Assembly: GCA_949317995.1 (NCBI GenBank)
Contig: OX439047.1
Span: 50,045,505 to 50,109,504 of the forward strand
Reading direction: 5' to 3'
Length of the DNA: 64,000 nt
Source: Acholoe squamosa
Taxonomy: Eukaryota > Annelida > Polychaeta > Phyllodocida > Polynoidae
Within the stretch, counting starts at the first letter, position 1. Each line of letters begins with the position of its first letter. Below are positions 1 through 11,200 of the stretch, in pieces. The notes under the pieces were generated by a model. That model did not search any database. It was not told where the DNA came from and worked only from the letters and a program-made list of their open reading frames with translations. Position numbers and translations under genes: made by a program.

Positions 1-99
1 TACCCATTGGTACATCATGCGACGGCGACAAATAAGCCTTTCGGGTCAGTTGTTATCCGTTCCTCTAAATGTAAACATTACACTCGTTGTGTATACAGG

Positions 100-1308
100 T
101 TAGGTCACTGCAGTCCTCTGGGCAATTCGAGGGCTGCGACGAACGTATCTCCCCTTATCGGATAGTTCTCTATCGGACCTGACAGTCTGAAGAGCTTTTT
201 CTAAGTGTTTCTTAGCCTTAGAGACACTTTTCCTCTTCTTCTTGTCTTCACCTGCCGAGACTTTTTTAACTCCCCCACGCTTAATCGGTGTTGGCGCGGG
301 TGTCACTGATTCGGAACACTTTTTAGGCCTACCACGGCCTCGCTTCACTGTAGTGTTCTTTACCTGGTCTATTATGCGATTCTGGTTCAGGATCTTTCCG
401 GAACCTTCACCATACGTTTCCGTGGAGGTCTCCCTCCCAGACCATTTCCTCAGTCTGGCCACATTTGACTTATACAGTCGACCAAGGTCAGATTTAATTA
501 TTACGGTACAGTCACTGATAACTTGGGTTACCGTGAAGGGACCATCCCAATTAGACGCTAATTTTATGTGCCTAAGTGGTTCATGTAGCCTGAGAACTCT
601 ATCTCCGGATTGGAATTTCCGATGCTTTAGATCGGTATCATATCCAACTTTCTGCCATTTGGCACTTTTCTCCAAATCGATCCGGACAGACTCATATGCT
701 TTTTTAAATCTGTCTCTTAAACATTCCACAAAAACTACATGGCAAGGTAGTTCCGGGTTCATCCCTACGACTCCAAATACTAAGTCGGCAGGCATTATTA
801 GATCTTCTCCGAATACCAAAAGGTTCGGAGTACAATTTGTACTTGAATGTACCGTACTGTTATAAGCATGTGTCACAAAATGACATTGCTCGTCCCAGTC
901 ATCCATATGTTCATTGACAAGTGACTTTAGAACTTGGATAAGGGTTCTGTTGAACCTTTCTACCAATCCGTCGCTTTGTGGCCTATACGGATTGGTTCTA
1001 GTCTTGCAAATAGCTAAGTATTCGCACATACCCTGCCAGAGATTTGATTCGAATTCTCTGCCTTGGTCACTGTGTAACATTAATGGTACGCCGAAACTTA
1101 GTACCCAACCTTTTACGAAGGCTTCGGCACAAGTAACTGCCTTGTGGTCCGGTAGTGGAAATACTTTAGTGTATTTTGTGTAATAATCACACACTACCAT
1201 CATACAGGTGTTATCATTAGCGGTTGTGTTCAATCCACTAATGATGTCTACCCCGATTCTTGCGAATCTAACCCCGAAAAGTTCTTGGGATAAGGGAAGT
1301 TTGCCCAT
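100..1308 (-). CDS. Integrase core and C-terminal tail of gypsy element A
   Basis: This open stretch of about 400 codons is the DDE integrase part of element A. Seen: the core begins with a segment like FARIGVDIISG, carries the second acidic motif in HSDQGREFESNLW and the glutamate in DGLVERFNRTL, all typical of gypsy integrases. The C-terminal third is basic with an AT-hook-like RGRGRPKK stretch and ends in RSPRIAQRTAVT; the same ending occurs in element C at 20790. By family knowledge the enzyme joins the cDNA to host DNA in the nucleus. It is the last recognised part of pol before the window edge. Confidence 0.88.
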   Translation of the reverse strand: MGKLPLSQELFGVRFARIGVDIISGLNTTANDNTCMMVVCDYYTKYTKVFPLPDHKAVTCAEAFVKGWVLSFGVPLMLHSDQGREFESNLWQGMCEYLAICKTRTNPYRPQSDGLVERFNRTLIQVLKSLVNEHMDDWDEQCHFVTHAYNSTVHSSTNCTPNLLVFGEDLIMPADLVFGVVGMNPELPCHVVFVECLRDRFKKAYESVRIDLEKSAKWQKVGYDTDLKHRKFQSGDRVLRLHEPLRHIKLASNWDGPFTVTQVISDCTVIIKSDLGRLYKSNVARLRKWSGRETSTETYGEGSGKILNQNRIIDQVKNTTVKRGRGRPKKCSESVTPAPTPIKRGGVKKVSAGEDKKKRKSVSKAKKHLEKALQTVRSDRELSDKGRYVRRSPRIAQRTAVT

Positions 1309-1349
1309 CCCGGGTCCGGGTTTGTTTTTACAACAATCCGGACAGGTGA

Positions 1350-1979
1350 TTACCCATCTCTGGTCATGCCAGGCCAGTAGTATCTTTTGGAAAGTCGTGC
1401 CAACGAACGTTTCCTTCCAAAATGACCACTGGTCCGATGTCCATGACAGAAGTACATAATGTCATGTCTCATGGCATGTGGTATTACCACTTGCATGATT
1501 TTCTCACCATTTTTACATGGCTTCCAACGGTATAACACGCCTTTCCGGACTTCAAGCTCGGTCCATTGAGCAAGAAACCTTCTCATTTCTCGGTTTTCCA
1601 GAGAGACCTCAGGTCTAACTGGACGTATACCCTTTGGTACTAATTGCAATAGCTGCGCAGTTATCGAGTCAGCTTCCTGGAAACGTCGTATGTGATCCAT
1701 AGACCAATCCAGTACACTGGCAACTAGGGGTTCGAATGGTCTTCGAATCCCTGCTAGCACTGCCCTATGAGCTCCACAATCAGTACAATCCGGATTATCA
1801 CATTTCCGGATTGGTATTCGAGACAAGGCATCAGCATTCAAATGCTTCACTCCAGGTCTATGCTGAATCTGGTGATGTTCAAGCCCATATTCTGATAGAT
1901 GGGCTAACCATCGGCCTAACATTCCTTCAGCATCTCGGAAGTTCAGTAGCCATCTCAAAGAGGAATGATCTGTACGCAA
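1350..1979 (-). CDS. RNase H end and integrase zinc finger of gypsy element A
   Basis: About 209 codons in the same direction as its neighbours. The first part (TDHSSLRWLLNF through LNADALSR) is the C-terminal end of a gypsy RNase H. The last part holds a HHCC-type integrase N-terminal region, with HGHRTSGHFG followed by RLSKRYYWPGM. It sits between the RT stretch and the integrase core, as expected for a Ty3/gypsy pol. Confidence 0.85.
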   Translation of the reverse strand: MRTDHSSLRWLLNFRDAEGMLGRWLAHLSEYGLEHHQIQHRPGVKHLNADALSRIPIRKCDNPDCTDCGAHRAVLAGIRRPFEPLVASVLDWSMDHIRRFQEADSITAQLLQLVPKGIRPVRPEVSLENREMRRFLAQWTELEVRKGVLYRWKPCKNGEKIMQVVIPHAMRHDIMYFCHGHRTSGHFGRKRSLARLSKRYYWPGMTRDG

Positions 1980-2236
1980 TGTAAAGTTCGTTCCCCATAG
2001 GAAATGTTTGAACTTCTTGGTATATACAACTACTGCTAACAGCTCTCTTTTGGTTGTGCAGTAATTGCGCTGAGTCTTACTCAGTGTATTGCTGGCAAAG
2101 GCAATTGGTACTTCTCTCCCATTTTGGACTTGCGAGAGAGCTGCACCAATGCTATCATTACTAGTGTCCGTATCCAGTATGAAATGATCCGTTTCATTCG
2201 GATATTGTAATACTGGAGTACTCGTGAACAGTTCCT

Positions 2237-4174
2237 TTAGCTTTTGAAAAGCAGATCCTGTTCATGCCCCCAAGGAAATTTTTCCTTGGTACTTCCTGGA
2301 GTCCAGTTAGCTATTGCTTGCAATGGATAACTGATTCTAGAATAATTCGGAATAAATTCCCTATAATAGGAACAGAATCCTAAAAAGGACCTCACTTCTT
2401 TGGGTGTTTTAGGTCTATTCCAATTCGTAACTGATTTGATTTTCTCCGGATCAGCTTTTATTCCTTCATCACTAATGATGCGCCCCAAATAATTTATGGA
2501 CTTTCTAAACATATGACATTTCTTAGGTTTCAATTTGAGACCATTAGAAATAATACATTCCAATACCATTTTTAGGTTATTAGAACAGTCTTCGAATGTT
2601 TTTCCGAAGACTATGACATCGTCAAGATATACAAGACATCTTTTCCACAATAAGTCACTTAGAATTGTTTCCATCATTGCTTCAAATGTTGCTGGTGCAT
2701 TGCACAAACCAAACGGCATTACGTTATATTGGAATAGTCCAATATGACTCGAAAATGCAGTTTTTTCCATATCTGAAGGGTTCATTCCCACTTGCCAATA
2801 ACCTGATTGCAAGTCTAGGGTACAAAACCAACTGTTTCCTCCTAAGGAGTCAATGGTTTCGTCTATTCTCGGTAGTGGATACGAATTCTTTTTCGTTATT
2901 CCATTCAACTTCCTGTAGTCTATGCAAAAACGGATAGTGCCGTCTTTCTTTGTTACCATACACACAGGACTACTCCATGGACTATTGGAAGGGACTATTA
3001 CATCCTGTTCCAACATCTTGTTTATTTCTTCTTCAGCTACTCTCTTTTTCGCTAAAGGTAACCGCCTATACGGTATCTTAAAGGGTTCTGCATCTCCAGT
3101 ATCTATTTTATGTACTACCTTATTTGTCGTACCTAGTTTTTCACCAGGTTTGGCAAAGGCAGTCCTATACTGACAGAGCAATTCATAGAACACTTTCCGG
3201 TATTCCGGATCTTCTAATGAAGTTTCTTCATACAACTTGAGTAAGTCTTCCGAAATTTCATCATCTCCTGTACCCTTTTGTAAGTTCCTCTTACTATCCG
3301 TTACAGTTTCCGAAAGGGTCACGTTTCCGAAAACTTGTCCCTTTTTCAAGTAGATAGTACTGTTTCCGGTATTGGAGACAGGTACTACCGACCATGATGC
3401 ATTTGCTACAATAGTGTCTGCGGATACTAATCCGATACTTGACAGAGTAGCTACATCCGGTTCTATTACTGCAGGCTTATTGCGCATTGCAGGATCACTT
3501 CTTACAAGCACATCACAGGCTACTCCCGGAGGGATTCGCACAGTGTGTGCTACACTAGCCATACTGCTCACTTGTCTCAGTACACACCTAACCTTTACGG
3601 GATATGGGTATTTCACACTCAACACTCCTGATTGAGGTTCCAACACAGCACCATACAGGGATGCGAAATCCAACCCAAGTATCCCCTCATCTGCTATATC
3701 CGCAACGGTGGCGCTCATGACATAGTCATGTATACCATCCAACTGTAGTTTCACACAAGTTCTACCATACGTCTGCAAGGTACTGCCATCGGCCGTCTGA
3801 GCACTTCCTCCCGATTTGAGAGTATCATGTTCATCCGGTATAAGATCATAGAATCCCCTGGAGATACAAGAGTGGCTAGCTCCCGTATCTACAAGGAATT
3901 CGGCAGATCTTCCGTTAACAGTGAGGCAAACATACCACCGCCTTCCGTTTAGAACAGAGGGCATGTCCGTGAGGATCGGAACGTCATTTTTCACACCAGG
4001 AGTCGATCCACATCCTTTCAGGAATTCCAGACAAGGATGACCCGGGGGCAGGTGGGCACCACAGACCTTGGCTAACTCGTAGCCGCCTGCCTTGTTACTG
4101 ATATTGGGTTTCCCCTGTGCTCCCGTGGCACCTGCTATATCAGCTTCCCTAGCCTTCCGGGTGTCTACAACCAC
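2237..4174 (-). CDS. Protease and reverse transcriptase of gypsy element A
   Basis: A 645-codon stretch. Seen: an aspartic protease active-site motif VDTGASHSCIS near residues 95-105, then a gypsy-type RT with SPVCMVTKKDGTIRFC, FCTLDLQSGYWQV, FGLCNAPATFE and the YLDDVIVFG catalytic box, followed by the connection domain SFLGFCSYYREFIPNYS. These identify PR-RT of a Ty3/gypsy element. By family knowledge the protease matures the polyprotein and the RT copies the genomic RNA in the particle. The corresponding region of element C is at 22605-24821. Confidence 0.92.
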   Translation of the reverse strand: MVVDTRKAREADIAGATGAQGKPNISNKAGGYELAKVCGAHLPPGHPCLEFLKGCGSTPGVKNDVPILTDMPSVLNGRRWYVCLTVNGRSAEFLVDTGASHSCISRGFYDLIPDEHDTLKSGGSAQTADGSTLQTYGRTCVKLQLDGIHDYVMSATVADIADEGILGLDFASLYGAVLEPQSGVLSVKYPYPVKVRCVLRQVSSMASVAHTVRIPPGVACDVLVRSDPAMRNKPAVIEPDVATLSSIGLVSADTIVANASWSVVPVSNTGNSTIYLKKGQVFGNVTLSETVTDSKRNLQKGTGDDEISEDLLKLYEETSLEDPEYRKVFYELLCQYRTAFAKPGEKLGTTNKVVHKIDTGDAEPFKIPYRRLPLAKKRVAEEEINKMLEQDVIVPSNSPWSSPVCMVTKKDGTIRFCIDYRKLNGITKKNSYPLPRIDETIDSLGGNSWFCTLDLQSGYWQVGMNPSDMEKTAFSSHIGLFQYNVMPFGLCNAPATFEAMMETILSDLLWKRCLVYLDDVIVFGKTFEDCSNNLKMVLECIISNGLKLKPKKCHMFRKSINYLGRIISDEGIKADPEKIKSVTNWNRPKTPKEVRSFLGFCSYYREFIPNYSRISYPLQAIANWTPGSTKEKFPWGHEQDLLFKS

Positions 4175-4284
4175 CTCGGTGCTAGGCGAGTTTGTTACTA
4201 CATGCGAACTATCATCACGGATGGTGATATCATGGCAAGATTTGTCACTGGAATCCCCTTCTTTGCCCCTCGGGAGACCCCTTC

Positions 4285-5367
4285 CTAGTTTTCCTCTGTA
4301 CTTATTCCAGAGACACCTTCCTGTTTACGCGGGACAGGTTTCTCAGCCATACATTCCAGAGCATAATGCCCCAGTTTTTGGCATCTGAAACATCTCCTCT
4401 GAGATTTATCAACTCTCGGCCTCTTTAGAGCTTCTGTTAGTCCGGCTATTAAGGTTTCTATCACATTAGTCGGAGTAGAAGTGGCTGCCACAGTCGGCTT
4501 CGCCGCAGAGACTACATTGCTAGATTGGTTTGATCTGGAAGCTGTGTTACCAGCGGCAGATCCTCCCTTTCCTCTCGAATGTACTTTCCTATACCGTTTT
4601 TGTCGGTAATACTTTCCAGCTACTTGAACTGAACCAATATATTCTCCGTTTTCATCGGAGACATATTCATCCTCCTCATCAGCATCATGCGAATCAACCG
4701 CGGCTAATTGGGAAGTATCATATATCGGAGCAGGTGTACCTCCATATTGAAAAGGTGCTGCTCTTACCGGATTAGGTCCTAGACCTACCAATCGTTTCTT
4801 CATGTCATGTCCATCGATTGCTATGAACAGGTCACTGAAGGAAGTGTCATCTTTCCAAGAATCCCAAACAACTTGTTTGTGATCCGGATCCCGCAATCCA
4901 TAATAGAATTGTATGAACAATTCCTGTAGATAACAGTCATCGTCATGAGCCCAATTTGGACGTGCTTTTGATAGCAAGTCCTGTAGCTCCAAACCAAAGA
5001 CCTTATGAGATTCTTTCGGTTTCTGTGTTCTTTTCTTGAAGCTTACCCATGGATCTTCTCTAACGATTGATCCAAATAGGTATGCGGCACATTCGACCAA
5101 TTGATCATAGGTGCCGTATAATCCGTAAGCTGCTCTCCATTGGTTGAGGGCTACTTTTCCACCTTTATTCAACCAACAGATCAAATACGGCAGAGCTTCT
5201 TCTTTTGTCCAGCCACTGCAATTGACTTCGTCGACAAAAGCTTGATACCTATCCTTCCATGGGTCATTAGAATCGTATGGAGGGGGTATCCGTGCCTGTC
5301 TACGTGCCGGATTATTACATCCGCGTAGTCTATCTGCTTCTCGCATGCTCCAGTTCATGACTTCCAT
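4285..5367 (-). CDS. Gag segment with CCHC zinc knuckle, gypsy element A
   Basis: About 360 codons. The N-terminal two-thirds resembles a retrotransposon gag (WKDRYQAFVDEVNCSGW, then KKRTQKPKESHKVFGLELQ). The C-terminal part has one CCHC knuckle, CFRCQKLGHYALEC, after a Ser/Thr-rich linker. The knuckle is expected to bind RNA in the particle. The homologous segment of element C spans about 25080-26200. It lies just upstream of the protease stretch. Confidence 0.85.
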   Translation of the reverse strand: MEVMNWSMREADRLRGCNNPARRQARIPPPYDSNDPWKDRYQAFVDEVNCSGWTKEEALPYLICWLNKGGKVALNQWRAAYGLYGTYDQLVECAAYLFGSIVREDPWVSFKKRTQKPKESHKVFGLELQDLLSKARPNWAHDDDCYLQELFIQFYYGLRDPDHKQVVWDSWKDDTSFSDLFIAIDGHDMKKRLVGLGPNPVRAAPFQYGGTPAPIYDTSQLAAVDSHDADEEDEYVSDENGEYIGSVQVAGKYYRQKRYRKVHSRGKGGSAAGNTASRSNQSSNVVSAAKPTVAATSTPTNVIETLIAGLTEALKRPRVDKSQRRCFRCQKLGHYALECMAEKPVPRKQEGVSGISTEEN

Positions 5368-5415
5368 GCCATCCGCTCCCTTTCGGTAGCAGTCAATGCC
5401 AAGGTTTTGGATACA

Positions 5416-7170
5416 TTAGCTCCTATCAAAGATGGTTTGCATCCCTGCAGGCATGGAAGTTCTTCTATTTGGCTTCCTGCCATCTCCTCCTGATCCTGAT
5501 CCTCCCGATCTGGATCCACCTGGGCCACCTGGGGGGTTCCCTCCTGGTGGACCGTTATTGTGATGGTTTCCGGATGAGCCGCCTGGGCATCCACCATTAT
5601 AACTGGCGTTTCCAGACGACGCATACCTAGGGTAAGAATTATTTTGATTCCATCCCTGGTTATAGTTATTATCATTTTGATAATTACCACTTCCTGATGG
5701 ATTATAGTTATATCTATATCCATAAGAAGATGCTCTCGGTTGATACATTCCGCCATTAACGTTGTTTTGTGGCGCGTTTGGTCTTGGAAAACGTCCATCA
5801 GTAGGACCATTACCTGGACCCGAAGATGGGTTTGGTAATCTTGGACCTGCTGGTGTACTATGGCCAGGTTGGGGGAAATATGAAGGTGGTGTCAACATAT
5901 GCCTCGTTGGACCCGGTACTCTTGGTTGTGCTACGGGTGTATTATTGTTGGTTCCGGCAGCACTATCGCGAGTCGTTTTAGTTTTGTGACTCAGGTCTGG
6001 TATTGGTGGTGCCGGACCTATTGTATCCAGCGCTGGAGTTGCTGGTGTAGGTGCGGTTCCACTATCTGAGGCATTATCCGGTTTCGTATAGACTTTGGAT
6101 ACTACATTCTTAGTAGCCCTATCGTTAACGAAAGGGTTGTATCCAGTTGGAGTTGTCTTCCCCAACATTTTAGACACCACAGCTGGATCTATATTACCTA
6201 TAGTCAACTGGGCGGCTTCTACGTACTTATCTAAGGTTATTGCAGTAGTCTGCATCTCCTGAAGCTCATTCGTGAGTTTCTGTCTATCTTCTTCCAGTTG
6301 TTTATTGTAAGCTATAATGACTACCCGGATGGTTTCATTGTCTTCAGCTTGTTTAGTACACTGAAGTTTCAATTCCTCCAACTCGTTTTGATAGTGGCAT
6401 ATTTCGGATTCGAATTTTGCCTTATCATGACTTAGTTGGTCGTTCGTATCTATGTATGTTTGGATACGAATGTGTCTATTGTCATACTCCTTATTGAATG
6501 ACTCTCTCATTTCTTGGAGTTTTCGTTCTTCATTCTCGAGTTCTTTCATGTACTCACTCCTTCTGGCTTCGAATTCCTTCCGCATGCCAGTTAGGTCCTC
6601 TTCTAGCTGAAGTTTTTCATGGAATACTTCATCTTTAGCTTTGACCAAGGTATTTAGATTCTCGTTCAAAGTTACGTAAGTTTCATTTAACAACTGGACA
6701 TCCGGTTGTTTAAATTCTTCACCTTCCGGTACCGCATAGGTTAAGTCGCCATCTATAGCGCTATAATCTAATATTGGTAGTCCGGGTCTGGGTAATCTAT
6801 AAGGTAGCTCTCCGAATGTTACCCTTTTTGGCATTGGCGCCGGATGTTCTGGGTTGGTACTACCACCAACTTCGAACATCGAATTAGTTAGCTCGTCGAC
6901 AAGTGATTGTTGGCTCATTAACTTATCCTGTCTCTGTATGGACTGTTCACGTCGTACAGAGTCTGGTAGATTCTCCTCACTATCATTATAGTGGGGTTCG
7001 GGATCTCTCCAAGATGTAGGTTCCGCATCTTGGGAGTTCGAATGGTTTTGGAGCATTAATGATCCATTGCCATTCTCCTGGGCAATCAGTTGCCCTACTG
7101 GGTTAGCTTCCCTAAGGTTATCTAACCCATGTTCCAGCCGTTCGGACGTTATGACGTCCGGGCTATACAC
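5416..7170 (-). CDS. Gag-like N-terminal ORF with coiled coil, gypsy element A
   Basis: A 584-codon stretch starting 26 bases inside the 5' LTR boundary, so it is the first ORF of the element. Seen: an acidic N-terminus, a long Glu/Lys/Gln-rich coiled coil over roughly residues 165-320, and a Pro/Gly/Asn-rich, low-complexity C-terminal third. The start (MYSPDVITSE) is repeated at 16514 in the related fragment, which supports it as the real start. No enzyme motif is visible. By position it is a gag-type structural part, but the long coiled coil is not usual in gypsy gag. Confidence 0.75.
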   Translation of the reverse strand: MYSPDVITSERLEHGLDNLREANPVGQLIAQENGNGSLMLQNHSNSQDAEPTSWRDPEPHYNDSEENLPDSVRREQSIQRQDKLMSQQSLVDELTNSMFEVGGSTNPEHPAPMPKRVTFGELPYRLPRPGLPILDYSAIDGDLTYAVPEGEEFKQPDVQLLNETYVTLNENLNTLVKAKDEVFHEKLQLEEDLTGMRKEFEARRSEYMKELENEERKLQEMRESFNKEYDNRHIRIQTYIDTNDQLSHDKAKFESEICHYQNELEELKLQCTKQAEDNETIRVVIIAYNKQLEEDRQKLTNELQEMQTTAITLDKYVEAAQLTIGNIDPAVVSKMLGKTTPTGYNPFVNDRATKNVVSKVYTKPDNASDSGTAPTPATPALDTIGPAPPIPDLSHKTKTTRDSAAGTNNNTPVAQPRVPGPTRHMLTPPSYFPQPGHSTPAGPRLPNPSSGPGNGPTDGRFPRPNAPQNNVNGGMYQPRASSYGYRYNYNPSGSGNYQNDNNYNQGWNQNNSYPRYASSGNASYNGGCPGGSSGNHHNNGPPGGNPPGGPGGSRSGGSGSGGDGRKPNRRTSMPAGMQTIFDRS

Positions 7171-7179
7171 CAGAATTAA

Positions 7180-7194
7180 CTGGTCACGGCACCA
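7180..7194 (-). promoter_or_regulatory. Primer binding site, tRNA-His type (element A)
   Basis: Read on the plus strand, the 15 bases CTGGTCACGGCACCA match the 3' end of animal tRNA-His plus CCA, so on the element's strand this is a primer binding site. It lies one base inside the LTR. The same 15 bases occur at 16524-16538 and 27758-27772. Confidence 0.85.
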
Positions 7195-7195
7195 G

Positions 7196-7570
7196 TGTAA
7201 GGGTTTGTGGCCTTACGGATCTGGGGGGTTCGGGTCTTACGATTCGAAAGAAAGAGTAAGACGGTAATTCAAGTGTATGCCAACGGTTAGTTTATTTCTT
7301 AGTGTACACTCACGGCTGCCGGATGGTATAGAATAAGCAGCTAAGATGGATGGAGAACTGATCTACATGGTGCGGAGGCCTGGAGGGCCTCTGACGTAGC
7401 GACTGAGCCCTGGGCTTTATATAAGGACCCAGGTGTTAGTCGTCAGATGTCCCCACAGACCCGGATCGGTGCTGCCACCTATCCGGAACCTGAGGAACGT
7501 CCGACGACTCGACTCACCCGCCACGTCAGACGGTACCCAACTACATGGTTAGATAATATGTACCTCTACA
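7196..7570 (-). repeat. 5' LTR of gypsy element A
   Basis: The 375-base repeat begins TGTAAGG and ends CTCTACA on the plus strand and abuts the primer site. It is clearly similar to the LTR at 16540-16905, including the shared block around GGCCTGGAGGGCCTC and a TTTATATAAGGA TATA-like box. The matching 3' LTR would lie beyond position 1. Confidence 0.88.
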
Positions 7571-8242
7571 GAAGCTACAAGGTGGAGGTGAGTGAAATTA
7601 TATTGTAAACTTTCACATCTTTTATGTATGTATTTTATGGGTTTTTAAACAACTAAGGGATTGGTCATTATTTATCAACAGGAGGATGTAGTGGGTTTGA
7701 GGGGGGGCATAAAAATTTCAGATCCCTCCTGAGGTGGGTGTAAAAAGATTTTGACCCCTTGACGGGGGCATAAAAAACTTACCCTCTTTTTAACAAAAAA
7801 TAAGCCTGCACACTACTATAGATCAATGAGGGGCATGAAAACCCTCCGCGCCTCCTGTCATGGGGGGGGCATAAATAATTTTCACACATCCATGCACAAT
7901 CCCCTAGCCAACCTAGAGGCTGCCGTGCGCCGAGCTGTGTGTACCGGTCGTGTACACACACTATGGCAGGCTTCGAGCCACGGGGAAGGATTTTTGTTTT
8001 CAACTTGTTTTTATTGATATTCTATTGATTATTTATTGATTAATCGTGTAATAAGATGTTATTAACCTACGGCCACTCGTTACGATATCCTACGATACAC
8101 TGACTGAGGTGCCCGTTAGCCCATTCATTACTCTCTTAATAACGCACACTCAGAGTATAACGCGCATCCCATGCAAAACAATGGATTTTCAAATTTCCAA
8201 AACGTATGGGCGTATTTGACTTCAAATTTTTTGCATTTACAG
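7571..8242. other. Intergenic stretch with a MITE relic
   Basis: No gene is seen. Positions about 7657-7911 resemble the MITE at 37434-37742: TAA followed by GGGATTGGTCATTATTTAT, then repeated G-rich blocks followed by CATAAAA (GTCAGAA in the other copy). The right inverted end is not visible in this copy. The rest, about 7912-8242, may hold the undetected left end of the ISL2EU transposon; an AT-rich patch near 8020-8070 is the only notable composition change. Confidence 0.55.
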
Positions 8243-11200
8243 GTTGGACTAGATGACTCCTGGGGCGTAGTTTACTCCATGTGGGGATGTGCAATGAGGT
8301 TGTATGTCTGCTCTCATGTTGCCGCTGTGTTACTCTATGGGTAGGTATAGGGATTTATATATGTTTCCCCACCCAATGGCCTTATCCATAAATGTGTATG
8401 TTGTCCCTAAAATATGATATATGGTTTACTATTTGTATTGAAATTCTAAATCAGGTTTAGTAAGTATGACACAGATACAGTATTCCTATGAAACTATTTA
8501 TTCAATGTCTACATCTAAAGGAATATATTATATGCATATATATGTATGTATTTTTTTTACATCAACATTCTTATTGTAGGTACAAAAACGTCAGCAAAAC
8601 AGGAGTACGGGCTTCGTGGATAAAGAATCCAAAGTCTGCAAAGCCAAAGGACATAAAGACTATCCTGGAGATGTTTCCACCCAGCAAAGCTGGTTATAGG
8701 TAAACATTACATTATGCATAATAACACAAACATCATACATCAAATCAAGTAAATGGAAAATTAAATTGCTTTAACCGACAATTTTCTGACATGAATAACA
8801 TTTTGATACATTCTTTCATCCATTCATCAAAAAGAGCACTAGGTCGTGCTGTTACAGATGCTGACAGGCAGTTCATGTTTCAAGAACTGTCAAAACTGGG
8901 TCGTTATACCGGTACAAAATTCATATATAAACATAATAAGTCTCAGTAGCTGCATCTTGCTGAATTCAGTGGCATGAACAAAGGTGAACATACCCAAACA
9001 ACATTTATCTAATCTACCATATTCTATGTAACAGAACCTAGTACATGGAAGATCATAGAGATCATAGAATCCCTCACTCACCAGTTTAGTTAACATAACT
9101 TCAATTATATTGTCATATCATTGAATGCAACCCCCTAGAAATCAAGGACTACTAATAACCATGAGAAAAGTAATGAATAAATTGTACAGCATGGTTCTAA
9201 CACTTGGTGTTTTCACCTTTACAACCTTATGATGACAAATAATGAGATGAGCATCGATTCTGCCCATCTACACAATTTAAGTTTATCTGAAAAACTTAAT
9301 TTCACATAAGATTTATGGAGTTTGTTGTTTTTCAATATCTAATGACTTTAAAGTGTACTGGCTTTTTTTTTTATTATGATATCCTAAAAGTTCTCTGTAA
9401 TTTTCATAGAGGACAGTACACCAATGTGAATATTCAGGATGTACATACATGACATGCAAAAAAGAAAAACTGACATTCGATTTCTCACAATTACAGCCAT
9501 GCATTGGATTCTCTCTCTGGAGCCCCAAGCTAATGCCTCTCTCCCTGTTCCTACTGTTGAGGACCTACTCACATGTAGAGAGTACCTTGAGAGTGGTACC
9601 CCTTTACTCTGGCTCAGAAGATCATTGGTTGTTTGTGCTCAAAAGGTGTCAATGGTGGCACAGCTTACTGATGGACAGAGGAAAAATCCTCTTTGGTCTA
9701 TCATGCGGAAGTTGCGGTTAACAGCTTCCAACTTTGGGCCCCTGATGACAGCAGTGCGGCTTGACCGGTAAGCAAACCCATTTTACCATAAAAAGACTGA
9801 GATAAACTGTTTAAGGTTACCCAAATTCTCTGATGACAATCATTACTGATAGTAAGCCTCGTCATAACAATTTCATATCAAATCAATTTTGAAATGCTTG
9901 AGTTTTTTATTTTCAGCATCTCAATGACATTGAAAAAACGTCTCCTGAGTGCTTATAATCTGGACACTGTCAAGGCAATCCAGTGGGGGATTGTCCATGA
10001 AGACACTGCTGCAAATGAGTACATATCTCTGGGTGCAAAGGTGGCATCAACAGGTAAATAGTCCTAGATATTGAAAGTTACGATTTCTGACAATAAATGT
10101 TGAAAACAGAAGGAATTTAAATGGACCTCAGTGAATAGAATATGACAATACTTTTATCACACATAGCATAGATCTATATAAACATAATTAATGGTGATGT
10201 TATCTATATTCCATCAGGGCTTTGGTTACATGAGAGTGGAGCTCTAGGTGCTTCTCCAGATGGTATAATACTTCGACCACCTGTCCGTGGTCAAGTGCAC
10301 TATCAGACACCAGAGGCCGCATATCTGGTGCCTGAAGTGCTCGAGATCAAATGCCCATTCTCTGCACAAGAGATGACTGTAAAGCAGGCAGCATTAGAAC
10401 TCAAGGATTTCTGCCTAGGTAATTAATTATATCTCCTTTATATATCCTTTGCTTTGCAAAAATACAGTGTTACATTTTGATTGGAGTAGACAGCATTCAA
10501 GCATCATAACCATCACGGTGTATTGATACACTATTGGTACTTATTAATATTGGGGGTATGTATAATGAGTCTGGGCCAGAGCGGGCTCCTGATGTGGGCC
10601 ACACTGGGTTAACACAGTGGGCGCCCGATGGGTTTTGTCCTCAGCAAAGGGTCTGGGCCACACTGGGCTAACCGATTCGGGCACAGATCTGTTTGAAATT
10701 GGGCTCACCGATTTGGGTTCAAAGTGAGTTTAACATGGGTTTTTGGTGTGGTTGCCCGATTTGATGAAAAATTAGTGGTGACATGTTAAAAATTCTTTTT
10801 GAGAAATTTATCCAAAAATTTTTTCTTTTTTTTAAAAGTCAATAAGCAACAAATCCTTGAGCTAATCTACCCCCCCCCCATCACCAAAGCAGTAAATGCA
10901 ATATCTACCCAAGTGGAAAGGCAGAGCAGTACCATTCATTTGAATCAAACTCATTCAGCCAACACAAGGCACTTTGATTCATTAAAGTGACATTCTGGCC
11001 TCAATCTTTCCCCACTAATTTCCTATATAGGAGTAGAGAAGAGAGCCTTCAAGTTCATAATGACTGTACCTCTGCATATCTGCTCTTGTTCCAAGTTTAG
11101 TGCAATAGAAATGGTGTTGCCATTCCACTACTACTCAGATGACCTTGATTTGCACTTTTGACTAGAAACATCTAAGTATTTCCAGACCATGAGAAAGTCT

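Larger units (their letters stand above)
1..7570 (-). mobile_element. Ty3/gypsy LTR element A (3' end outside window)
   Basis: This is a minus-strand Ty3/gypsy retrotransposon. Seen in order from high to low coordinates: 5' LTR (7196-7570), tRNA-His-type primer site (7180-7194), a long coiled-coil gag-like ORF, a CCHC gag segment, protease-RT, RNase H end with the integrase zinc finger, and the integrase core with a basic tail. The PR-RT-RH-INT order is that of Ty3/gypsy rather than copia. The 3' LTR is not in the window, so insertion age cannot be read from LTR comparison. The coding region is in a handful of open stretches, so it looks broken in a few places or uses several frames. A related gag-LTR fragment lies at 15540-16905 and a more distant relative at 20790-28126. 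Confidence 0.9.
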
